The notes: generated from the letters alone by a model not told the origin. A DNA stretch of 62,237 nucleotides from Lactococcus formosensis (GCF_018403745.1 NZ_BOVP01000010.1:1-62237); one strand, 5' to 3'. Shown: positions 42,986 through 51,409, counted from the first letter of the stretch. Numbers and translations: made by a program.

Positions 42986-43441
42986 ATGAAATATCGAGAA
43001 ATAATGACACAATTTAGCACAGCGCTTGGCAAACTTGATATGACTTACGCGCTTGTGGCGCATGAATATAATCTGACTTTTAATGGACTAATGACGCTCT
43101 ATATTATCGATGAAAGTGATACTGTCACCCAAAAAGAAATAAGTGAAATCTTATTTTTGCCGAAATCAACAGTACATAGCTTACTTTTGAAATTGCAAAA
43201 GCAAGATATTCTGCAACTCACTAAAGGAAAAAATGAAAAGGAAAAATTTATCGTTTTCACTCCAAATGGAAGAAAAGTTTTTGAGGAGATTCAGGAGCAA
43301 ACAGATATCTTTGAAACACAAGTTATAGAAGAATTCGGCTTGAAGAACACACAAGTATTTTTGGAGCAAACGAAAACTTTTACCGAAAGCTTGCTCGAAA
43401 AAGCACAGAGAGTTATGGAGGATAAAAAAGATGAAAATTGA
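42986..43441 (+). CDS. MarR-family regulator
   Basis: A 151-residue winged-helix protein: dimerisation helices at both ends and a central recognition region VTQKEISEILFLPKSTVHSLLLKLQ (residues about 47-71; key Ser/Thr/His). Probably senses a small phenolic or oxidant; the ligand is unknown. It has its own promoter and operator and overlaps a GNAT acetyltransferase gene by 11 bases, so the two form one unit. Confidence 0.9.
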   Translation: MKYREIMTQFSTALGKLDMTYALVAHEYNLTFNGLMTLYIIDESDTVTQKEISEILFLPKSTVHSLLLKLQKQDILQLTKGKNEKEKFIVFTPNGRKVFEEIQEQTDIFETQVIEEFGLKNTQVFLEQTKTFTESLLEKAQRVMEDKKDEN

Positions 43442-44051
43442 AATAAGAGCATTTGATCCAAAGGATTATCAAAAAGCAATCCAGTTTGCTGTTAAAGGGA
43501 TGAGTTTTGATAGGTACAGTAATAATAAAACCATCATCAAGATGTATGCCAAAAATTTTCTATATTTTGAGCTGTCAAAAGCTACGCAAGCTATTGCTGC
43601 CTATGTTGATGGTGAAATGGTGGGCTTATTGCTCGCAGAGATATATGGAGAACCTAAACTGAAACAAACCTTTGGCCAAAAAGCTTACATGAAGACTTTT
43701 AACTTTTTGCGGACCTTTTCTAAAAACAAAGGCTTAGACACTTATGAAGCTACGAATAAAGAATTATTACGGTCGTATAAAAGTGAAGCATCACCTGAGG
43801 GCGAAATTTTGTATTTGGCTGCTGATCCCGAGAAAAAAATCAAAGGTGTAGGTACCGCTTTAATCAATGAACTCACGGCGCGGGAAGCTGGAAAAGAAAT
43901 ATTCCTCTTCACAGACACGGGCTGTACTTATCAATTCTATGAATACAAGGGTTTTCATATGGCCGGAGCTCGAGATATTCAACTTGATTTTGGTCAAAAT
44001 CGAATCGATTTAACTGCAATGCTTTTTAGTAAAAAGTTAGCGCAGCAATAA
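43431..44051 (+). CDS. GNAT-family N-acetyltransferase
   Basis: A 206-residue acetyltransferase. The acetyl-CoA loop appears as EILYLAADPEKKIKGVGTALI (motif A, split here as key residues K-G-V-G-T-A) near residues 123-143, followed by a Tyr-containing motif B (YQFYEYKGF). Target unknown. GGAGG precedes ATG. It is co-transcribed with the MarR gene, so the acetylation is probably part of the same response. Confidence 0.87.
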   Translation: MKIEIRAFDPKDYQKAIQFAVKGMSFDRYSNNKTIIKMYAKNFLYFELSKATQAIAAYVDGEMVGLLLAEIYGEPKLKQTFGQKAYMKTFNFLRTFSKNKGLDTYEATNKELLRSYKSEASPEGEILYLAADPEKKIKGVGTALINELTAREAGKEIFLFTDTGCTYQFYEYKGFHMAGARDIQLDFGQNRIDLTAMLFSKKLAQQ

Positions 44052-44092
44052 ACAATAAAAAACCGTAAGCTTAAAACTACGGTTTTTTATTG
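44052..44092. terminator. bidirectional terminator
   Basis: AAAAAACCGTA / TACGGTTTTTT hairpin between convergent genes. The mepB stop codon lies within the stem. Confidence 0.9.
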
Positions 44093-44592
44093 TTTATGGA
44101 TGTAGAAGAAAAATACAATTGGGCTAATTTTTCTTTTTGGATAATATTAGTAGTATCAATAGAATAATCGCATTGCCATTTTTTAGTAGCCTGCGCGGTT
44201 TTGTTGAGTGATATTTCCCAGGATGGGTAAAAACGCAAAGCCATTTTTCCAGTAATTCCCTTGTGTTTTAAAATCTTTTTTTCTCGAAGAACGCTCTTGG
44301 GAATGATAAACTGGCCACTCAAGGGTCCATCAATGACTGAAATGACAAGTTTATCGGGAAAAGCTTCAAAACTAAAGGGGATATTTTTGTTGTTGGTGTC
44401 CTTTTCCCAAAATGCTACAAAATATCCTTGTTTTTTAGGAGTTTTTTTAGCGCGACGACTTCGAAAAGATAGTCCATCTGCTTGAAAACAAAAACCTTCG
44501 TATTCAGAATTATAAGTATCTTTTGTAGGTATACTTGGAGATAAGCCTAAATCATTCAAAAGGGTCGTTATATAGGTCAGCGAATTATACAT
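44077..44592 (-). CDS. MepB-domain protein
   Basis: A 171-residue protein with the MepB pattern: EYEGFCFQADGLSFRSRRAKKTPKKQGYFVAFWEKD early, FSFEAFPD in the middle, GQFIIPKSVL, and a late RFYPSWE...ATKKWQ segment. MepB is encoded with a multidrug transporter in Staphylococcus aureus, but its activity is unknown. Single gene on the minus strand. Confidence 0.83.
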   Translation of the reverse strand: MYNSLTYITTLLNDLGLSPSIPTKDTYNSEYEGFCFQADGLSFRSRRAKKTPKKQGYFVAFWEKDTNNKNIPFSFEAFPDKLVISVIDGPLSGQFIIPKSVLREKKILKHKGITGKMALRFYPSWEISLNKTAQATKKWQCDYSIDTTNIIQKEKLAQLYFSSTSINNKKP

Positions 44593-44664
44593 GGTTTAAG
44601 TTTACCACAAGTAAGAGAGAAAAAATCAAAGCTACTTATTTTGACACAGCAGCAATCAAAATAG

Positions 44665-44720
44665 TTTACAAAAAAATAGGAATGTAGTATCATTGACTAG
44701 TCAATGATTGACCGGTCAAT
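44665..44720 (+). promoter_or_regulatory. marR promoter and twin palindromic operators
   Basis: TTTACA (44665-44670), 17 bases, TATCAT (44688-44693). Two perfect 14-base palindromes, ATTGACTAGTCAAT (44692-44705) and ATTGACCGGTCAAT (44707-44720), follow with one base between them, differing only in the centre. They cover the transcription start, fitting two MarR dimers side by side. Confidence 0.9.
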
Positions 44721-44736
44721 TTAAAAAGGGGGACAA

Positions 44737-45159
44737 ATGAACCTTAGACAAATGAGTCAGCTCTTTTACAAGCTAAAACTAGCGAATCAAGAGATGACAA
44801 CGAAGTTTGAAAAAGAAACTGGCTTTAGTATAACCCGTTATGAGCTTATGATGTTTTTGAAGGAAAACGGTCAATGTTCTCAAGGGCAATTACAGAATGA
44901 GTTAAAAATAGACAGTGCAGCTATTACAAGGCATCTAAAATTGCTCGAAGCAAAAGGTTATGTTACCCGTGAGAGAAATAAACAAAACAATCGCGAAGTT
45001 TTTGTTAAAATCACGGATAGCTCAAAAGAGGCTTTGGAACGTTGTGAAAGAAACTATAATAACTCTTCTGAGAAAAGTTTAGAGCTAGCACTCACAGCTC
45101 AAGAAGAAGACGTACTTCTTGAGCTGCTCACAAAGTTATTGGGACATAAAGGAGAATAA
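44737..45159 (+). CDS. MarR-family regulator of a nitroreductase
   Basis: A 140-residue winged-helix regulator with the recognition region QGQLQNELKIDSAAITRHLKLLE (near residues 49-71) and wing TRERNKQNNREVFVKIT. It is one base from the start of a nitroreductase gene and has twin operators upstream. Likely senses nitro- or quinone-type compounds and controls both genes. Confidence 0.92.
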   Translation: MNLRQMSQLFYKLKLANQEMTTKFEKETGFSITRYELMMFLKENGQCSQGQLQNELKIDSAAITRHLKLLEAKGYVTRERNKQNNREVFVKITDSSKEALERCERNYNNSSEKSLELALTAQEEDVLLELLTKLLGHKGE

Positions 45160-45160
45160 A

Positions 45161-45799
45161 ATGTCAACTCGTATTGTAAATAATGATTTTTCAGAAATCA
45201 CATTTGGAAGAAAATCCGTGCGTGTTTATGATGAAACTTATAAAATTTCACATGAAGAAATGCTTGAAATGATCCAAGAAGCAACAACAGCACCATCATC
45301 TGTAAATATGCAACCTTGGCGTTTTGTTGTTGTTGAAAGTGATGAAGAAAAAGAAAAATTAAAACCTTTAATTCGTTTTAATACCCGTCAAAATGAAACT
45401 TCTTCGGCTATGGTTCTTATTTTTGGGGATCTTCTCTGTTATGAATTAGGGGAAGAAATTTATAACCAAGCTGTAGAAGAAGGCAAGATGCCAGCAGAAG
45501 TACGTGATCAACAGTTAGAAGCGATTATTCCTTACTACCAAAGCTTTAGTAAAGAAGAAATGAATGATGTTGTCAAAATTGATTCAAGCTTAGCTGCAAT
45601 GCAATTTATGCTCATCGCACGCGCTCATGGTTACGAAACAAATCCTATCGGCGGATTCGAGGCAGACCAATTGGCAGAAGCTTTTGGTTTGGACGAAAAC
45701 CGTTACGTGCCAGTAATGATTTTATCTGTCGGCAAAGCCAAAGAAGCAGGATATGAATCTGTAAGATTAGCGGCTGAAAAAATCACAGAATTTAAATAA
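45161..45799 (+). CDS. nitroreductase-family protein
   Basis: FMN-dependent NAD(P)H oxidoreductase, 212 residues. FMN contacts appear in GRKSVRVYDETYKI and TAPSSVNMQPWRFVVV; the C-terminal half has the substrate-pocket pattern MQFMLIARAHGYETNPIGG. Chosen start ATG 45161 follows AAAGGAG, one base after the MarR stop; a longer frame reading into marR is spurious. Substrate unknown. Confidence 0.92.
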   Translation: MSTRIVNNDFSEITFGRKSVRVYDETYKISHEEMLEMIQEATTAPSSVNMQPWRFVVVESDEEKEKLKPLIRFNTRQNETSSAMVLIFGDLLCYELGEEIYNQAVEEGKMPAEVRDQQLEAIIPYYQSFSKEEMNDVVKIDSSLAAMQFMLIARAHGYETNPIGGFEADQLAEAFGLDENRYVPVMILSVGKAKEAGYESVRLAAEKITEFK

Positions 45800-45800
45800 C

Positions 45801-45833
45801 AAAAAGATGCTAGATTATCTAGCACTTTTTTAT
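45801..45833. terminator. terminator between nitroreductase and the convergent fusion gene
   Basis: AAAAGATGCTAGA / TCTAGCACTTTT hairpin with a T-run. Confidence 0.8.
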
Positions 45834-45848
45834 TAGTGTTCACCTTGT

Positions 45849-47060
45849 TTACTTGTTGCTGACGATTTGGATTTCACCCTCAACTCCAAGGATATCCTTG
45901 ATTTTAGCCTGCAACTCTTGGATAGCCTCTCGCGCACGTTTCTGTTGAGAGAGAGTTATTGCTTCAATCACTAAAATGGCGTTTGTAGTTTCTTCTGTTA
46001 ACATTGTACGTTGGGCTTCACGCCAATTTAAAGAGCGACAGATCGCACCGTCGAGATCATAATATATAATTTCTTGCGCAAGAGCTGGCTCACTCTTTTG
46101 CGCCCCCAGAGGATAAAAATCTTCACCCCCCTTGGCTAAGCCTAAATGTAAATCGCCATTGATTTTATCTAAGTCCTCACCGCCACAAGGTACACCGTAG
46201 CGAAGAGAAATACTATTATAGATATCCACAAGGGGATTGATTGGTTCTAGCTCTTTGCCCTGAGCTACTCTTTTCAGAAGGGCTTCAATAGAAGATCGTG
46301 CACCTTTTTTCTTCTTAAACTGTGTAAAAATATCACGCCATTCGGAGATGACAAAGTTTTCTTTAAAATCATCTTCAACTAAAAATTTTTCAGACTCTTT
46401 AAATGCTTCTTTTAGAAGTTCTTGGTAGGGGCCTAAATCATGAGCACGATTGTCAATATTGTTTACAACTAAGGTATAGAGTTGAGCTTCTGGAAAAAGT
46501 TCCCAAAAGTTTTTATCCACAGTAACAGTTTGCATAGTAGTTCTCCTTATTTCTTTTTTCATGATTAAATCTGTTTGTACTAAAGTTCCTAAATGAAAAT
46601 GACGTGCCCCACATTCCACATAGCCGTGATTTTTATAAAAACCATAAGCAGTAGGATTGTACTCCCAGACACTGAGCCAGGTATATTCCTTGTGTGTACG
46701 TTGTGCTTCTTCAGAAGCAAAATCTAATAAATGTTTTCCTAAGCCTAAGTGTTGGTAAGACTTTCTAACATATAGTCTTTCCACTTCAAGAGCATCATCT
46801 AAAGTAGAGTGTTCTGGAAGAGTTGCATTTTTCAACTTGATATAACCTGCGAGACAATCATCTTGGAAAATAAAATAGAAACTATTGTTAGAGTCATTGA
46901 ATTCTTTGGTTAATTGTTGAAGATTAAAAGCTTTTTCTAAATAAAGCTCTAAATCTGCTGATGGATTTTGTTCTCCAAAAGTTTCAGCGAATGTTTCTAT
47001 ACTTAAGTCTTGTAAGACATGTAGATACTGCATAGTAACGCGGGAAATTCTAATATTCAC
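45849..47060 (-). CDS. GNAT acetyltransferase fused to a B3/B4 tRNA-editing-like domain
   Basis: One continuous frame of 403 codons. Residues 1-172 are a GNAT acetyltransferase (EVERLYVRKSYQHLGLGKHLL; YGFYKNHGY). Residues 176-403 are a B3/B4 domain (related to phenylalanyl-tRNA synthetase beta), with YGVPCGGEDLDKI and YYDLDGAICRSLNWREAQRT. At the joint the DNA still carries AAGGAG seven bases before ATG 46535 (MQTVTVDKNFW...), the natural start of a stand-alone B3/B4 gene. A one-base change in the A-run of ATGAAAAAAGAAATAAGG would restore a stop there. A recent accidental fusion is likelier than a designed one. Confidence 0.8.
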   Translation of the reverse strand: MNIRISRVTMQYLHVLQDLSIETFAETFGEQNPSADLELYLEKAFNLQQLTKEFNDSNNSFYFIFQDDCLAGYIKLKNATLPEHSTLDDALEVERLYVRKSYQHLGLGKHLLDFASEEAQRTHKEYTWLSVWEYNPTAYGFYKNHGYVECGARHFHLGTLVQTDLIMKKEIRRTTMQTVTVDKNFWELFPEAQLYTLVVNNIDNRAHDLGPYQELLKEAFKESEKFLVEDDFKENFVISEWRDIFTQFKKKKGARSSIEALLKRVAQGKELEPINPLVDIYNSISLRYGVPCGGEDLDKINGDLHLGLAKGGEDFYPLGAQKSEPALAQEIIYYDLDGAICRSLNWREAQRTMLTEETTNAILVIEAITLSQQKRAREAIQELQAKIKDILGVEGEIQIVSNK

Positions 47061-47071
47061 ACCAACTCCTT

Positions 47072-47527
47072 TTAGTAGATTCGTTTCTTTCCTTTTTTAA
47101 CATCGATCCAGTTATCCACGATATTTTGACTGATTTTTCCGAGTAAATTCTCTACTTGGGTAATCTCCTGTGCATTAAGATCGGATAAGGCAACTTGAGT
47201 AGAATAGTGAAGTTCTCTGTTTAATATAGGGTAAACTTCTTTGCCATGAGAAGTAACATATAGTAGTTTATTTTTTTTGTTTCCAGTATCTTCAACTTTT
47301 TTTATAAGTTTTTTTTCTACCAATTGATTAATAGCACGACTTGCTGTACTCTTATCGACACATAAAAGTTCAGAAATTTGTTGTTGATTAATTCCAGGAT
47401 TTTCAAAAATACGACTGAGGTAGAGATATTGTCCTTTTGCAAGTTTCAGCTCCTTGAATTCAATATTACTGATAGAATCTAAGGCGCGCGCTATAGTACC
47501 GATATCTCTTAAAATATTATTTTGAAT
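47072..47527 (-). CDS. MarR-family regulator with apparent ATT start
   Basis: The frame is open and MarR-like well beyond any ATG/GTG/TTG: residues begin IQNNILRDIGTIARALDS and include the recognition region NQQQISELLCVDKSTASRAINQLVEKK. The only start in register with a ribosome-binding site is ATT 47527-47525, seven bases after AGGAG. The ATG in the site itself (MKGEILF...) is in another frame. Either ATT is used, as in infC, or a frameshift separates the ATG from the gene. 151 residues, normal for MarR. Next to a GNAT gene it may control. Confidence 0.72.
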   Translation of the reverse strand: MQNNILRDIGTIARALDSISNIEFKELKLAKGQYLYLSRIFENPGINQQQISELLCVDKSTASRAINQLVEKKLIKKVEDTGNKKNKLLYVTSHGKEVYPILNRELHYSTQVALSDLNAQEITQVENLLGKISQNIVDNWIDVKKGKKRIY

Positions 47528-47615
47528 AGTATTTCTCCTTTCATGAAAGAGGATGTATTGATTATAAAATAAAATAGTTGCATTTGCAACTATTTAGCTA
47601 TATATAATAAATACC

Positions 47616-48272
47616 TTAATTTAATAAGCCTAAAATATTATTCAACATATGAAGACAAATAACAAAAACTAAGGAACGATGAGAGCTTAAATAAGCTAAA
47701 GCTAAAAGTATTGCTCCAGGTGCATAGAGGACAAAATCCATAGGTTGCTGCATATGCATAACGGTGAATAAACCAGTAGAAACAAGGACTGCAATTAGTG
47801 TTCCTGTATAATTTGAGAGTCTATTAAGGAAGATATGACGAAAGATAATCTCTTCAATGATGGGTCCTAAAACACCAAGAATAAGGATGGTGAAGAATAA
47901 AGGAATTTGCTTACTCATTTCTGAGAGAGCAGCTTGATTTTCAGGGTTTAATCCCTTTCCATAAATACCTTGAGCCAAAGATTCCACCAAAAGTATCGCT
48001 GCCATCCATAAAGGGAGGCTTAAAATTTTCCATAAGGAATGTTCCTTAAAATAACCAAAACTTTCTCTTAATTCTTTTCGAAAAAGAATAAGTGCTGTCA
48101 GTGTAGAGACTGTTATACCAACTGCGAAGTTTAAAAAATCAGATTCTACCCAATTTGTCTGAGCTATCTCAGATAGAAAGAGTAAGGGGATTATTCCAAG
48201 TTGGAAGGGGACAAATAAAATATATATAGTTAATACAATGAATTCTCTTTTATTATCACGTAAAAAATTCAA
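47616..48272 (-). CDS. CPBP-family intramembrane metalloprotease
   Basis: A 218-residue Abi/CPBP protein with about six membrane helices. Active-site elements: EEIIFRH (the EExxxR motif, near residue 138), GLFTVMHM and HMLNN late. In lactobacilli and streptococci such proteins are often linked to bacteriocin immunity or to protein processing; there is no bacteriocin gene here. AAGGAGG precedes ATG. Confidence 0.88.
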   Translation of the reverse strand: MNFLRDNKREFIVLTIYILFVPFQLGIIPLLFLSEIAQTNWVESDFLNFAVGITVSTLTALILFRKELRESFGYFKEHSLWKILSLPLWMAAILLVESLAQGIYGKGLNPENQAALSEMSKQIPLFFTILILGVLGPIIEEIIFRHIFLNRLSNYTGTLIAVLVSTGLFTVMHMQQPMDFVLYAPGAILLALAYLSSHRSLVFVICLHMLNNILGLLN

Positions 48273-48389
48273 AAGTATAGACCTCCTTGTTTGATTTAGC
48301 GATTCGCCTCAGATATTTTAACATAGCATAAAGTCTATACCAATTAAATTGTTTATGTTTTTATAGAGAGAAGTCTTTTTCATTTCTCA

Positions 48390-48956
48390 TTAAGAAACAG
48401 CGAAAAGATATTTTCCTTTAGAAAGTGTTGAAACAAGTTTGTAGAGCAAAATTCCAAGGAAGTAGTTGACGAATGCTGTAGAAAAAATTGTAATTAAAAG
48501 AACAGGAAGGCCCATTTTAAAGACGATCATAAGTTCCGAAATGTGAAGGAACGTTCCCAAAAGATATACAGCAAAAACATATACACAACCGCTTATCAAT
48601 GTGGCGAGGAAATAGATTACACCTATTTTAGCTAAAAAGAATTTGGGAGAAATTCTTAGGACTAACTTATATAAGAGCAGGCAGGCCAAGGCAGACAAGG
48701 TGCGGTCAAAAGCAGCAGGAAGCTGAAAAATCGGATTAGCGCCAAGAATTATGGAAGTAAGGATAATAAGACCACTTGCCAAGAAAACTTGTTTGAATGT
48801 GGGTTTGATCATTATACAAAGAAATAAAAAGGCCAAAGAGAAGTCTGGGCGAATAATTCCAGCGATACTCGGAGTGACAATGTTCAAAATTTGGCCAAGA
48901 ATAATGAAAATCGGAGTAAGTGCAATTGTGTTTGATGATTTGTTTTTTTGATTCAT
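48390..48956 (-). CDS. TrpP-like tryptophan transporter (YhaG family)
   Basis: A 188-residue membrane protein with about six helices. It resembles Bacillus TrpP: IRPDFSLAFLFLCIMIKP followed by GANPIFQLPAAFDRTLSALACLLLY. TrpP is a secondary tryptophan transporter related to ECF S components; tryptophan as substrate is an inference from this similarity. I start at ATG 48956 with AGAGGA upstream; the ATG at 49019 lies within the leader terminator region. A 240-base attenuator-like leader precedes it. Confidence 0.72.
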   Translation of the reverse strand: MNQKNKSSNTIALTPIFIILGQILNIVTPSIAGIIRPDFSLAFLFLCIMIKPTFKQVFLASGLIILTSIILGANPIFQLPAAFDRTLSALACLLLYKLVLRISPKFFLAKIGVIYFLATLISGCVYVFAVYLLGTFLHISELMIVFKMGLPVLLITIFSTAFVNYFLGILLYKLVSTLSKGKYLFAVS

Positions 48957-49008
48957 AAAGTTCCTCTTTCTAGTTTTTAATGATAAGGCAGAGTACTTTC
49001 TATAACAC

Positions 49009-49036
49009 AAAAAAAGCATAGAAACTTCTATGCTTT
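49009..49036 (-). terminator. leader terminator of the TrpP-like gene
   Basis: On the minus strand AAAGCATAGAA / TTCTATGCTTT with a GT-type loop, then TTTTTTT. It precedes the coding region by about 50 bases and so acts as an attenuator. Confidence 0.88.
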
Positions 49037-49107
49037 AATCATCCAATTTGAGCATAGATACAGGTTTTAGAAAGTACACTAAAATTTGTATCTATGGTTT
49101 TCTTCAG

Positions 49108-49167
49108 TTAGAAGCCATACATACACCTGTATCTTTGCCAAAGTTGAGTAGAATAACAGTTGATCAT
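49108..49167 (-). CDS. candidate leader peptide (19 aa)
   Basis: ATG 49167 to TAA 49108: MINCYSTQLWQRYRCMYGF. AGGAG lies about ten bases upstream. One Trp, three Tyr and two Cys codons in 19. Codons just after Trp (CAA AGA TAC AGG) form the first pairing segment of the leader, so a ribosome stalled there would free the other segments. Translation not proven. Confidence 0.5.
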   Translation of the reverse strand: MINCYSTQLWQRYRCMYGF

Positions 49168-49202
49168 TGGGTGTACAGCTCCTTTCGTTTTTATTAGGAA
49201 TA

Positions 49203-49231
49203 ATAATATCATTTTCTAAGAAAGCTGTCAA
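49203..49231 (-). promoter_or_regulatory. promoter of the TrpP-like transcription unit
   Basis: Minus strand TTGACA (49231-49226), 17 bases, TATTAT (49208-49203). Consensus -35 and near-consensus -10. Confidence 0.88.
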
Positions 49232-49239
49232 TGCTTTGA

Positions 49240-49862
49240 ACTCACAGAGATAAATTAGGGAGAAAATCGATCGAACCTCGGGTAGCTTACCAATTGGTTC
49301 AAGATGAGATACTAGCTGAAGGAAATGCGCGGTTGGACTTAGTCATTTTTGTCAAACATACATGGAATCTGAAGCAGTAAAACTGATGAGTCAAACTCTA
49401 GAGAAAAATGTAATAGATAAATCAGAATACCCAAGAACAATCGAAATTGAAAAACGTCGTGTAAATATAATTGCTGACCTTTGGAATGCAAGTGAAAACG
49501 AACAGTTTATGGGAACATCAACAATTGGTTCTTCAGAAGCTTGTATGTTGGGTGGAGCGGCAATGAAATTCTCTTGGCGTAAACGAGCAGAAAAGTTAGG
49601 CTTGGACATTAAGGCTAAAAAAACAAATCTCGTTAATTCTTCTGGGCATCAAGTTTGTTGGGAAAATTCTGTGTATATTGGGATATTGAAATGCGTGAAG
49701 TACCGATGGACAAAAACCATATGTTAATTAATCTAGACAAGGTTATGGATTATGTTGATGGATATACTATTGGTAATGTAGGAGTTATAGGGATCACATA
49801 TAGAGGCACATCTTAAATACCATAATAATCCTAAAAATAAAGTATATGGATTTACACATTAA
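49240..49862 (+). pseudogene. gadB: glutamate decarboxylase gadB, internally deleted
   Basis: Fragments match lactococcal GadB in order: SIEPRVAYQLVQDE near 49262, then after a frameshift TYMESEAVKLMSQTLEKN, TSTIGSSEACMLGGAAMKFSWRKR, another frameshift near 49680, and YVDGYTIGNVGVIGITY. After a stop it jumps to PKNKVYGFTH, the known C-terminus of GadB, ending at 49862. About 260 codons including the PLP lysine are gone, and so is the N-terminus. gadC and gadR are not present. Glutamate-dependent acid resistance from this locus is lost. Confidence 0.9.
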
Positions 49863-49925
49863 AACTATCTCTTTTTTATAAGACAAACCTATTTTCGTTG
49901 ATTAATAACAAGAGTGAATATATGA

Positions 49926-49956
49926 CAAAAAAGACGAGAAAAATCTCGTCTTTTTT
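49926..49956. terminator. bidirectional terminator between gadB remnant and patA-like gene
   Basis: AAAAAAGACGAGA / TCTCGTCTTTTTT with AAAA loop, between convergent units. Confidence 0.9.
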
Positions 49957-50015
49957 GAGAAGGTTTACATTAAAGCAAAGATAAACTCTGAGTATAGCAC
50001 AACCATAATAGTAAG

Positions 50016-51179
50016 TTATTCCGAAAGATATTCTTTCAATCTCTCCATAGCAATCTTAATCACTTCCATTGAAGCTGCATAGGACAAACGGACATAGCCT
50101 TCACCATATTGACCAAAGGCTGAGCCTGGAATGAATGCTACGTGTTTTTTCTTTGCAAAATCATATAAAAATTCAAAAGAATTGCTGTTATATTCTGCTG
50201 GAATTTTGGCAAAAATATAGAAAGCCCCGTCTGGCTTGATAATTTCAAAGCCAAGTTCAGTCATTTTCTCAATAATGTAATCACGGCGTTTGAGGTATTC
50301 GGCTTTCATTAGCTCAGCATCATTTTTTCCTTTACTCAGAGCTTCAACTGCTGCCCATTGCGATTGTGTTGAGGCAGAAGTAACCAGATATTGGTGTGTT
50401 TTTACAAGCTGATCAATCAAGTATTTATCTGCAAAAATCAGCCCCATTCGCCAACCCGTCATCGCATGTGATTTTGAAAGGCCATTAAGTACAAAAGTTT
50501 GATCACGTAAAAAGGTCGAAATAGAAGTATGTACATGTTGGCTGTAGTTAATTTCAGAATACACTTCGTCAGAAAGGACAAAAATTTCATGTTTTTTGAT
50601 GATTTCAGCAAGTGTTTTAAGTTGGTCATGAGTGTAAGTTATGCCCGTTGGATTTGACGGATAATTAAGAATGATAGCCTTGATATTCTCGGTTTCATTC
50701 AATACTTGCTCAAGTTTTTCAGGAGTTAAGACAAATTTATCAGTTGTGGTATCAATCTCGACCAATTGACCGCCAGCTAAGCTTACTACAGGCGCATAAC
50801 CTGGGTAAGCTGGTGCCGGGATTAGAACTTTATCGCTAGGTTCAATAATTGAAAGGAGACAAGTAGCAATCGCCTCTGTGACACCAACTGTGGTCAAAAT
50901 TTCCGTTTCAGCATCGTAATGTAAATTGTACTTTTCAGCTACAAATTGACTGGCTGCATGGCGTAGTTCAATCAGGCCACGCATGCCAGTATAATGACTT
51001 TCATCGGCATCAATCGCATCAATTGCAGCTTTTTTGATATGTTCAGGTGTCGGAAAATCTGGTTCACCAAGCGTTAATTTCAAAACATTCGGTATTTTGG
51101 AGATTTCCTGATCAAATTCACGAATTTTAGAAATTTCAATTTTTCCAAGATTAGTGTTAAATTTATTTGATAAATCCAT
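50016..51179 (-). CDS. aminotransferase class I/II, probably N-acetyl-LL-diaminopimelate aminotransferase (PatA)
   Basis: A 387-residue fold-type I PLP enzyme with substrate motif LTLGEPDFPTPEHI, NYPSNPTGITY, DEVYSEINY and the PLP lysine in NGLSKSHAMTGWRMG near residue 233. It is also close to the aromatic aminotransferase AraT of lactococci. Location beside the DAP genes favours the PatA role in the acetylase pathway. I start at ATG 51179 nine bases after GGAGG; GTG 51188 overlaps that site. It has its own promoter (ATTATA/TCACAA on the plus strand, 51256-51285) and is not behind the riboswitch. Confidence 0.8.
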   Translation of the reverse strand: MDLSNKFNTNLGKIEISKIREFDQEISKIPNVLKLTLGEPDFPTPEHIKKAAIDAIDADESHYTGMRGLIELRHAASQFVAEKYNLHYDAETEILTTVGVTEAIATCLLSIIEPSDKVLIPAPAYPGYAPVVSLAGGQLVEIDTTTDKFVLTPEKLEQVLNETENIKAIILNYPSNPTGITYTHDQLKTLAEIIKKHEIFVLSDEVYSEINYSQHVHTSISTFLRDQTFVLNGLSKSHAMTGWRMGLIFADKYLIDQLVKTHQYLVTSASTQSQWAAVEALSKGKNDAELMKAEYLKRRDYIIEKMTELGFEIIKPDGAFYIFAKIPAEYNSNSFEFLYDFAKKKHVAFIPGSAFGQYGEGYVRLSYAASMEVIKIAMERLKEYLSE

Positions 51180-51409
51180 ACATAGCACCTCCGCAGGTCA
51201 ATAGTTAAAGTTGGCTTCAAGCACAAACTCCGTGTATTCGTTGTTTTAAGTTTGTATTATAGCATTTTATTTTAAAAATTCACAAAACAATGTTACAAAA
51301 TATTTTGGAGATTCGGAAGTTCAGATAAAAAATATACCTTGTAAACCTTGGTTTAAAGCAGTTTTAAAGAAAAAAATAAGTCAACACCAAAAATTTGAAA
51401 AGTTTTCAA

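Larger units (their letters stand above)
48957..49196 (-). promoter_or_regulatory. attenuator leader of the TrpP-like gene
   Basis: From the promoter at 49203-49231 the RNA encodes a short peptide, then three mutually exclusive segments: AGATACAGG (within the peptide gene), CATAGATAC, and CCTGTATCTATGC, then a terminator whose 5' arm AGCATAG can also pair with the CTATGCT of the third segment. The third segment can pair with each of the first two. The layout is that of ribosome-mediated attenuation. No T-box consensus is present. Confidence 0.6.

Noticed and set aside
48957..49196. T-box controlling the TrpP-like gene
   Set aside because: The conserved T-box sequence that pairs with the tRNA end is absent; the leader fits attenuation better.
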